64,000 nucleotides of DNA, taken from positions 1-64,000 of IMG/VR virus record IMGVR_UViG_3300025108_000024. One strand, written 5' to 3'. Below the pieces are notes generated by a model that ran no database searches, was not told the origin of the DNA, and saw only the letters and a list, made by a program, of their open reading frames with translations. Of this stretch, positions 18,001 to 30,000 are shown in pieces (within the stretch, counting starts at the first letter, position 1; each line of letters starts with the position of its first letter). This stretch comes from a virus. The translations under genes and the position numbers were made by a program.

Positions 18001-21000
18001 CTTTCATACTGTTCTCCAAAATTATCATAGTCAATACCGTTAAAAGATATTTGACGTATAACCTGTCCTTTTACAGAAACCTTTCTCATTTTAATTTTAG
18101 CTTCACCTAAAACATTTAAATAAAGGTTAGGTAATACAGCTGCTCCAATAGAAGCTGCTCCCTCCTTATTGTTTGAGAATGCTTTAAATTTACCAAGTAA
18201 GTTATCTACATCTAAACCGTCTTCTCTAAAAAGCTCAGCCAATTCAGGCAATTCTGTTTGTATATAATCTCTAACCTCAATTAAAGGATCTAAAACAGCA
18301 GGGTCATATGCAATAGGGTTAACACCATCTTTTGTTGAAATGGTATTACCTTCATTAGACCATAAAGCAAACTTGTAATCTAATATCTGATTATTTAAAG
18401 CAGCTTCATAAGGCATACCTTTTTTCTTTACATGTGCATCAAACTTCTTTTGTGTTGTAGGAAGATTTAATACTTTAAGTGCTCTTAAATAATCTTCTGA
18501 TAAACCTGTAAGTTCTTTAAATTCATTTAGCTCTTCTTCACTGTAAAGCATAAAGTCTTGGAAGTTCATTTTAGCTTTTTCAAAAGCATCAGCATAAATA
18601 CTTTTACCTTTTATGCCAGCTTCTTTTATGTAATGTATGTAATCTCTAAACTGATCTGTTTTAGATCTTGATAGGTCACCATACTCTACATAATTATTGT
18701 CTCCATCTTTATACCATTCTTTTATATGTGTGTATACTTTATCAATATCAAAATCCGCTCCTGATATTTCAATTAACTCTTTTGAGAATATTGCAGTTGA
18801 TCCATAAAATGCAGGTAAAAAGTCTACAAATTTAGTTGCATAAGCAGAATGTTTATCTTGAGATGGAATACGAACAGCAAATGCTTTTTGTACAACGTCA
18901 GGCATTTTAATATTAGTTCCATCAAAGTCTTCTGCTATTTCTGCAAAGTGTGCAGGTGCTAAACCTTCTGAATATCTTTGACCCGTAAAGTTACCTTTGT
19001 TGTCATACTCTTTTAAATTGTGTCTTAGTTGATCTAACACAACAACGCCTTTACCACCAGAGTTTTCTAATGCTGCTTCTAAACCTATTAGTTTACCGTC
19101 TTCATCTGCTCTTATTTGTATAGCAGGTGGGTTATCTAAAAAGTTATAATACTTCTCTCTAATTATTTCATGCTTATCAGGATTACCATTTTCATCAACA
19201 GAAAATACTCTTCTAACAACGTTAACGCCAAAGTCTGATGCAAGTGCTAAGGATAAACCAGGAGATTTTTCAGACATTGTATCTTTAGCAAAATAACTTA
19301 AGAATAATTGCTGAAAGCTTTTTTGAACCATTGGGTTATTTAAATCATAACCGTTTTCAGGATTAAAATATTCAAGAACATTGCTTGATGCCTGACTTGC
19401 TTTTAATGATTCTGATGCAAACTTTAAAAAGTTTTCTAAGTCTACCGTAAGTTTACCTTGTTGTTTGCTTAGATTAAGCTCGTTCATTCCAGCCTCAACT
19501 GTAAAGTTTGTAATAAGATTTACTTTACCAAAATATTTTAGATTAAGTCTATTGGTTGTTGCTCTGTGGTATTGTTCCCTTAATTTACCAATAGGTATTT
19601 TAGTTTCTACACCAAATGCTTTTACATAAACTTCTTCAGAATCTAAAAGCTCTGATGAAATAAGACTTTTCATCTGAGTAGGATCTGTAATTATAACTTT
19701 GTTTGATGGGTTAACTAATTGTAGACCCATAAACTCAGCCTTAAGATCTGTAGTTACAACAGCATTATCATTAGGATTAAATTCAGAAAAAGCCTCTTCA
19801 TAAGATAGAGTATTCTTTTTCATCATTTTAGATGCACTTAAAGGTGCAGCAATACCCAATGTATTATTTCCTTGCTCTTCTACTTTCTCTAATCTTAGTC
19901 TAAGATTATGTAGTTTTTCATATTGTGGTTTAGGTGTACCATCTACCTTCGTTGTTAATTCAGGGGTAAGTACTACTGCTGACATTTTTAAGAATGTCTG
20001 ACCGTCACCATATACTAATTTTAATGAATTAAATACAGCACCTTCTTTTATGTAACCTCCTTTACCAAACAGTTCTTCTGCATTAACTCTTTCACCTTTT
20101 TCAATTCTATTAATTAAATCAGCTTTTCTTGCATCCAATTGTGCAAAGCCAAATAACATGTGTCTTAATGCTTTGGTTGTTATATACATTTGAGCATCTG
20201 CTCTTTCTCCTTTACCTTTGGCGTATGTACGGTCAAACTCTGGATCAGTAAATGATATAAGGGATATGTTATCATTTGTATGGTTAACACCTAACCTTTC
20301 ATCAAATACAGGAGAGCTTGCACTTATGTGAGATGCGTTTTGCATCTTAGCTCTTTTAACTTTATCAACTGCATCCTTAAGTGATATAGCTTGATCACCT
20401 AGTATTAATTGATTTAATGCTTTTGTATTTAACCAATCATTAAAAAAGATCTGCATTAAATTATGACGTTCATTGTCTCTTATAAGATTTAACTGTTCCA
20501 TAGCAGCATCTCCTTGACGATTCCCTTCATCATTTTCAATACCGTTCTTTATATCATCAGTTATCATACTTCTCACAAGAAAGTTATCTAGAGTTTGATC
20601 AAACCTATCAAACTCTTGCATAAGTCTTTCATTCAAGACTTTATTAAACATATCTAATGACATGTTCTCACTTAAACTTTCAATTGCTTCTTCTAATGTT
20701 GCATCTGTATTTTCTATTGCAAAGGTTTCTAACGCTTCTTTATAGTTAAACTCTAAGCCACTATATTCTTCTGCCGTAAAGTTTTCTACAGGAACTAGTC
20801 TATAACCATATTTGCTTTTATTTCTTCCACTAGTTTTTTGACCACCTCTTAAAAATTCAGCAATTACTGCAGTGTCAACCCACAAGCTTACGTCACCTAC
20901 TTTAACTTTATTCTTTGTTAAATACTTTGCTTGTTCTTTCTTATCTAAACTCTCATACTCTTGTTGATTAAGAACAGCTGAACCAAGACTAGCAACAATT

Positions 21001-24000
21001 GATCCTATATTACCAGTATTAACTTCACTGATTTGACCCAAAGAAATTAATTGAAATTCTCTTTCACCCTTTTTACTTTTTACAGTAACTCTAGCATTAG
21101 AGTTTTCAACAGTCAAACCTATTGCTTGAGCTTGAGCTTGACTAACATATACATGATCTTGCTTGCCATCAATTATTCTTTGTGACGCATCATCGCTGAA
21201 TTTAGGATCATTAGCTTCAACTCTATTTTCTGCATCTTGTTGGCTTTCTAATAAAGTTGCTGTGTCATTAAACTTGTATGCACGTCCACTATAATCATCT
21301 TGAACTGCACCATTCTTAGAATTGTATCCCTCTAGTATGGCTTTGTCTTCATCTTTTTTTGCAGCCTCTCTTTGTATTCTTTTAAATTCTCTTCTAATTT
21401 CTCCTAAAAATAAAGAAGTAGTCACAGATGTTAACTCTACTTTTCCTTCTTTTACTTCAACTGTTTTAATTACTGGTAAAGCAACTAAGTCACCTGTGTT
21501 AGAAGCTTCTATAACTCTAATTAATACAGGAGCAAGAGCTGTTTCTACAACCTCCCCTTCTTGGTTTACAAACTCAACTGTTTTATTTTGTTGCTTGTAT
21601 GTTTGATATTGGGATAAATATGTATTTATTAATGTAGCTACAAATTCAGGTCCTTTTAATCCACCATATGTTTTACTAAGTTTATCAGCACCAAGACCTC
21701 CTTCATCACTTAAAGCATTTTCTGTAGAACCCGACATAAAACTTGATTTTGTACCGGCTACCCTTAACACTTGTAATCTGTCTTGTTCTGAGAGAGCTCT
21801 AAATGCTTCACTCTCTAATAAAATATTTTCTAAGTTATAACCTTCATTTGCTGTTTCTAGCTCAGATAAGAAAGAATCATCATTCATCTTACTGATCATC
21901 TTAAGGTGTAGTGTTTGTTTTTGATGAGCATAAACAAAGTTACCTTCAGGATTTAAGAAAACACTTTGACCTATTGTTTCATCAAACAATGCATTGTTTT
22001 TTGCTAGCTTTTGTAAGCGTGATTTTATACCACCTTTTCTATTAAATAAATAAGCTGAAGTTCTACGCGCTTCTTGAGTTAATTTTAGTTGTACAACCAT
22101 TTCTTCAAGTTGTGCAATTTCAATTGGTTCAGCATTTTTGTTATTAAGAATAAGAGCCTCTAATTGTGAATCTCTGTTTTCAAGATTACTAGCAATAGAG
22201 AATTGTATATATGCAGGTGAAAACTTAATACCTACTGTATCATATATATCATTAGAAAGTTTTTGTGATAACTTAGCTAAAGTTACAGCATCTTTTATTT
22301 TTGTTATATTGTCTGTATCTAAATTAAAACCAAGTGCCTGCAATGCATCCACTGCTTCATTTAAAGCAAACTGATTATCTCTTATTTTTTTATACTTCTC
22401 ATTATGTGCTTGTTTCCAAACATCTATTTGATTAGATGCATCATCTCTATTGGCAGCATTATATATTGCTATCTTTTTCCCTTTTGCTCCTAAGTTTGTG
22501 TGGTAAAATAAGTAATCAACTCTGTAGTTTTCTAAAGCAACATTAATTTCATTAAAGAAAATTTTATTTGTTACCGCATCTATAAGCTCTTCATTGGTTG
22601 ACTCCATTACAAATTCTTTTGTAAAGGTAGCACCTCCAAGCTTGTTAAATATTTTATCAACTACAGCAGCTGTTTGTACATTTCCTATTGAAAAACCAAC
22701 CATGTTTCTTAAAATACTAGAAGCATCAGTTGTATTCTTTACAGACTTAAGTAAGCCATTGTATGCACTTATATAATCAACAGGTGTATATATCTGTTGA
22801 CCATTTAATAACTTAGTATTACCAAACTCATCAGCTTCAATAATTTGTGTTGTTCCCAAGAAAGATCTAAATGCAGTAGGTAGACTATTAAATCCACCAA
22901 TCATAGATTGATCTTTATCCCATTGAGATGTGTTTCTTAAACCTTCCTCATACTCAAGTTCTTCGTTCTGATATTGCTCATTTAAAATTTGTGTATCAAA
23001 TACAGATATATATTGCATTGTTGCTTCAACTGCATTCTGTTGATACTCAATCTGTTGAGTCAATGTTTCTTTTGTTGATTCACCTATTATACCACCTAAT
23101 GCAGTATACAGTTTAAACAACTTATCTATTTGAGCACCTGACTTATCAGCATTATGTTCCCCAACAGGATTATATAAATCTCTAAAGTCTTTTATTGTGT
23201 CTATTAATACTTCTTGTCTTGATTTTCCTTTTATATCTTTTAAGACTTTTGGATCTGTAGTTGCTAATTTATTTAAATAAGCAGCTCCCATAGTTCTAAT
23301 AACTTTAGTAGCAGTATCAGGATCAACAAACTTTTCAGCAAACCCTCTTTCTAGTTCTACTTTTTCATAAGCTAACATTTTGTAAGCTTCTAATGCAACA
23401 CCCGAACTTAAACCTGTAGTAAAGTTGTTGTTTATTATACCAGCACCTTTATATTTACCAGCATCTATATTTTCAAATAAATCATTAAGTTCATTTTTTG
23501 TAAACCTACGCGTTACACCTTTGATCCACTCCAGTAATCTGTTAAAGAATGATTTTATTGTTGAAGATGTTTTAGTGCTTCTTGGGTTTTTCTTAAACTT
23601 TTCAAACTCATCAGCCATGTACTCTTCATAATATTCTCTTTCTAAAGCAGCAGCTGACATTTTTTGATACTTTGCAGCCTTGCTTCTAAACTTGCTAAGC
23701 TCAACAGTAAAGTCTTTACCTTCTGATCTAAGCTTTGCACGTGCTTCTTTCTTAGCTATTGCTAAGTATTTATTTTGTTCTTCTGTAGTTAGTAATAATC
23801 TAAACACAGAGTGGAATGCTTCATGATATCTAAACCCTTGTTCTCCCACGTATATAGTACCTCCTGTTGCAACACCACCAGCTAAATTTGTCAGGTTGGT
23901 TACAAACAGACCAACAGGTACTCCATTAACTTTTAGTCTATCAGCTATTTCACTTATATCTTTTATAGTAATAAAGTCAGGTAAATTATTTTTTGCCCAG

Positions 24001-27000
24001 TCCATAAACATCTCTATAGACTCTGTTTCTTTATTAGTAAATCCTTCAGTTATAATTTTACCTGCAAAACTATTTACAATTCTTTCTGCCTTCGTAAAAG
24101 CCTTTTTAAGTTTCTTAAACTCTGCATCCTTTCCATTTGCAGTAAATTGTATATACTCAACACCAGTAATCTCACCAGAATCTACTTTACTTTGTAGCTC
24201 ATTAGTATAATTATCTAAAGCTTCTTTGGCAGCGTTTCTTGCTTCTAATGCTTTTTCATATTCATTATTATCTGATGATTTAGTTCTTCTCTCTAATGTT
24301 GCTACTAAAGTTGATATAGTAGTATCTTTTACTTTCTTTACAACTGCTTCTCTTTTACTAAGAGAAATTCCTTTTGCAACTTTAATTGCAATTAGTTTTA
24401 AATCATCTAAAGATATTTCTTCAAAATCATCGTTTTCTAATTCATCAAACTCTTCTTGAGACATTGCATTAACACCAGCTGCATTAGGTGTTGCTTCATC
24501 TATTGCTTGATCTAATTTACTATCTTTCTTTTTACTTTCTTCAAGTGCATCTTCTTCTGCTTTTATAGTATCTGCAGCTCTTTGACCTTCTTGATAATTA
24601 ACAATATCTTCATGTGATACTTCATACTCTACATATGAAGTATTAAAAGATTCTTCTTGAAAATTAGTATTAGTAAGAAGTAGTATTGCTTGAGGTGTTA
24701 CTGTATCAGGTATGTTTTGTCTAAAGGATGCTTTGGATATTGAAAGCCCTTTCTTACTAATTTTACCATCTTTTTTAATTCCCTTTTGTAATAGTTTTAC
24801 AATACCATCAAACGTAGTATCTCCTTTTAGCTGAATAAAACTATTATGTATAGTTTTATCTGCAACAGTATCTATTATTTTAAATTCTATATTACCACGT
24901 TGATTTACTTTTAATTCTGCATTGTAGCCTGACTTCAAATAAATATAAAATGAATTCATTGTCTCACCTTCATTAAAGGTATCATTAAAAGAAACAGACT
25001 TTGTTCTTACGGTGCCATCAACATCTTCTAGATTTTCTTCTTTTGTCTTTTCTACTTGCTTGACAATTTCTTCTAAAATTTCTGATTGAGATTCCTCGGT
25101 TAATGCTCTTGCTTTTAATGGAGCAAACGCTATTGTACCGTTTGGTAGTTTTATTACAGAGTGATATCTATCAGTTTTTCTAGTCTTTTTTAGATAATCC
25201 ATTAAGGTAGTACCATTAGCAAGAGTTTTTTCTGATAACTCTTTCTGTACTTTATTTCTTAATGCTTTATGTTCATCAGAACCTACAGGATAGTTTGTTC
25301 TAATTGTTACAACTCTATTTCTTTTTTTAGTTTGAGGGTCTCTTCTATATGTATAATCTATTACAACTTGTTCTCCATCATATGTAGAGTTAGTTAATTG
25401 AGATACATTGACGTTAAAGTTTTCTGTATCATATAAATACTTCATGAAGAACTTTGTACCGTCTACAACATCTGATAAAAGAACCGAATCACCAAGCTTA
25501 ACTTTATCAAGTATGCGTTTTCTTAATACTTGTTGTTTAGCTAAAGAATATAATGCTGACTTTGGATTGTGAAAGAATTGTTTAAGTTCTGAATTAGATC
25601 TACTAAATATGTTTTCTATAACATTTCCTGACTCATCTAAAAATCTATAATTACCAGAAGGTAATTGTATAGCCATATCATTTAAAGTTACATCTTGGAA
25701 ACCTGTCTCTTCTAATGCTTTGTTTATTTTATTACGTGTCTCTGGATTAGTAAAGTTTAAATTAAAAGAGTAGTCTTCTTTTACTATTCTTATTCTTTTA
25801 TTTTCTTTTTTACTTATCTCATCCTTAAATACCTTTTTAAAATCACCAGGATTATTTTTAGTAACAGTTAATTGTATCTCTTGTAATTCTTCAGGAGTTA
25901 ATTGCTGTAATATAACCTTCAATGCTTTTTTTGCATCTTCTGTTGAAAGCTTATCTGTTATACCTAATGCATAAATACCAAGTATGTTTTTAATAGTTAA
26001 CCTTGGAGTATCTTTAGCTACTAATGTATCAGAAAAAGTTTCTTCTAGAATATTATATTCAACAAAATCTGCTGCACTTACTCTCTTAGCTGCTTTTTCT
26101 CTAGATTTAGTTGTTCTATATTTATCTATCTGATCTTCAGGTAAAATAAATAAAGTACCATCTTCTTTAACTTTAGCTGGTGTACCTAAAACAATAAATC
26201 TTCTACCGTCTTTATCTGTAACTACATCTCCGTAACGTAATGTTTTTACATTCTCACCTATACCAAAAGTAAAAGTATCTGTATCTGGTATTGTATCTAA
26301 AAGTTTTCTAAATATTTTATTTTTAGCTTCTTGTATTGTAGAGTATGAGCTTCTTATATTTTTAGGATCTATTCCCGCAGCTTCATAAAAATTTTCTGGA
26401 ACAGGGCTACCGTCTGCAAGCTCAACAACATAACCAGTTGTCTTTTGACCTTTTACATCCGTAACAACTTTTCTAATTCTTAAACCTCCTTTTGCATCAA
26501 CTATGTCCTTACGCTCCTTATTTTTTGTTGTAGCTGCTTTGCCTTCAATAAGTTCAAAAGTTAAACCAAGCGGCTCTCCCATACCAACAACAAGCTCTCT
26601 TACTGTAGGATCATCTTTATTTTCTAATATCCATTCTTTAAAACCTTCTCCAGATTTTATAGTAACACCTAAGTTATCTTGAGTTGGATCTAATGATTGT
26701 ACCCATAATGCTTTAAGATCATGTAGGATACTTGCAAGTTCTTGAGCCTCTTCAGTTTTTTGCCACTGTTCTAGAGTTAATCTTTTTTTACCAGATTTTA
26801 CTAGTTGACCATTTACCACAGCCAATCTTGATAATAAAATATTTTTAGCAAAAGAGTTTACTTTGTTATCACTGTTAATTACAGTAGCTGCTTTTTCTTT
26901 AACCTCAGCATCTTCCTCTACAGCATCTTTTATCTCTTCTGTTTCAGCATCCTCAGCTGTTGGATTAGTAAGCTCAATATAATTATTTTTAATCCTTGCT

Positions 27001-30000
27001 ACATTTATAAATTTTGCTGGATCCTGCATAGGATCTAACGGACCATACTCTGTGTTAAAGGTTTGTAAATTTTCTATATCACCAGTTGCAATAAAGTCTT
27101 CAACTTCTGATGGATCGGGTGTTATTCCTAATTCATGTAAATCATTAATGACTTGAGATACATCATCTTGATTCATTGCATCTTTAAGCTTTATTCTTTG
27201 AGTATTTACATCCTTATCTTTAAGATACTGATCTTTTATAAACTTGTAAGTTCTTTCAGTTAACTCATCAAATACAGTTGGGTTATTTAAAACCTCAACT
27301 GCTTTATCATACATTTTAGTTCTATATTGTAATTCACCATAGTCTACTATCTGTTTTACAACTTCATTAATTTTAGACTTATCAGCAAATATATTATTAT
27401 CTTCTGCTAAAAATTCAATGTATTCCGTAAAGGATTTTGTAAGCTTAGATGTTTTTCTTTTATCAAACTTCTGTGTTAGGATTCCTTCTTTTTTAGATAC
27501 CTGAGTACCCATTTGATACTTTAATCCAGAACCTTTTGTAGTAGTTTGATTATTGGCATCTGTAAAAACTTGAAAGTAGTTTTCTAATAACTCTTTCTTT
27601 TTCTTTTTCTTGTTTAATAACTCAACATCTTCTCCTTGTTCAAGATTTGCAATTTCATTAGCAAGTAGTTTTATTTCACTTCTTACACTCTGTGGGTCTA
27701 ATAATACTGTAAGATCACTTGCTGCTAGTTTAGAAACTTTAGATGATCCATCTTTACCAACTGCATATATAATATCTTCTATTGTTAATGCATCAAATAT
27801 GGATTGCATTCTCTTTTGAGAATCCATAAAAGATTGTTTAGTAAACATTTTTAAATATGTTGCATGTTCCCAAGCTTGCTGCTTGAACAGCTCTATAAAA
27901 TATTCTCTTTCTCCATACTTGTATTTATTTACAGAGTATGGATTAGGGTTATCATCTCTTTCCTTCTTATATGTTTTTTCTAAGTCATAAGACTTTTCAA
28001 CTAAAGCATTAAATTGTTTCCTTGTTTTACCGGACTTTATTTCTTTCTTTAGATGTGGATATGCTTCTGTTAAAGCTTTATCATCAAGATTAACTATTGC
28101 TTTTATTTGATCACGGAATGTATCTACCATGCCATTGTTAATAGCTTGAACTAAAGTATTAAATTCAAGAAAATCTTGATTATCTTTAAAGTCTAATCTA
28201 TCACCTTCATAATTAGCAGTTTGCATTCCTTCTGCACCTTGCTTAGCTTTAATAAAGTTTAAGCTTTCTACATCAAAAATTGATTGCCCTTTCTTAGCTT
28301 GTAAATTTAATCCTTCATTAATTGTTTTAACAAGATCATCAAGTTGCTTTTCTCTTTCTTCTCTCTTTTTTGCAAATTCTTCTTTATTAAAAACACGGTT
28401 GAATGTATCAGGTGCAACATTATATATAAGTTTGTTTCCACCACCTAATATACCACCTGTTGCAAAACCAGACATAAATACTTCAAAACCTTGTGCAGAC
28501 ATTTGACTCTGTATTGCACTATCTAAAGAAGCATTATATAAATATCTTTTATTAGCAGCTGGATCTTTTATCAAACCAGAATAATAATCAACAACACCAA
28601 CCTGCATTGCTTCTTGATAAAGTTCCTGAACACCTTCTGATATGTTACCAGCAAAAAATCTTAATGCACCCTGTGCTCCAAACCTTACATAATCACCAAA
28701 GTTATAAACCTCAGATCTCTGTCTCCAACCTTCTTTTGTCCAAAGTGATTTTTTTCTTCCTACTACATTCTCTTGTATCTTACCATTCTTTACAAACTTT
28801 TTAGTTTGCATTATTTTTTTACCAGCAGCACCAAGATTATTATCTAAAACTCTCCTAAGCCCACGGCTAAATGGAGTTACCATTGCACCAAAAGTAACTC
28901 TGTTTGTTAAATAGATTAGACCTGCATTACCTTTAAGCGTTGTAAAAGCACCAGCGGCTGCTTGTTCTTGTATATCTTTTAACTGTTTTTCTGATAAATC
29001 AGTATTACCATTTTTAAACTGTTCTATAGCCATACCATTGCTTACTAAATCATTGTAAACAAAACCAGCTTCTAACCTAGACTCATCTAATGCTAGATCA
29101 ATCATTCTCATATCTCTATAAAAACCACCAAAACCTGCAGCAGCTTTACCAAACTTACCCAAGCCATTAGCTACATCTTTTGTTCTATCAAAAGATCTTA
29201 ATGCTTGCATTGTTTCAGGTAGAAAGATTCTACCAACAACATTTTTCCCAGTTCCAAAAGCAGTCCAAAAATCTCTTGCTTTTTCTGCACTTTTTAAAGT
29301 CTTTACCATTTGGTAACCACCATTAAACATTCTACCTACAGAAGTAGCATTACCCATTTGCCTCATTGTACGAAGCATCTTTGCAAATCTTCCTGCATTA
29401 TAAACAGATCTTGCTGCAGCAGCAGTACCTGTAGCAGCCGCTGCCGCACCAGATACACCAAATGTAGCTGGAGTTGCTGCAGTCAAAGCAGCTGTTGCTC
29501 CCCACATTGCTAGCTCTTCAGCTGCAATACTACTCATAATACTTATACTGTAAGCACTATTTAAAGCAAATCTATTAAATGCACCACCAAAACCTTCAGA
29601 GCTATCATTACCTATTCTCATAGCTTCAGCCATGTCTACTGCAGCTTCTGTATCTGGATCACTGTCAAATAAATCAAAAACACCTTGGTTGTTATTGTCA
29701 AACAGGGCATCGGATAAACCAAAGAAAGAAAAACCTGGAGCAAAGTTTTTTCCAAATTGACCCATAGATCTTGAAAAGTTATCTACCCAATCAGAATTTT
29801 CATTATAAAACTCTTCATTATTTCTTGTAGGACTAAAGCCTAATCTATGATATTGAGGATGTGCATAAAAGTGATCAAAGTTTGTATTTCTAATACTAAA
29901 TGCTTCTCTTGGTTTTACATCTCTTTGTGTTGGTTTATCAAAAACTTTGTTAGCAGCAAACCAATCATCAGGATCTATTGCTGTTTGTGTTTGTGATGTA

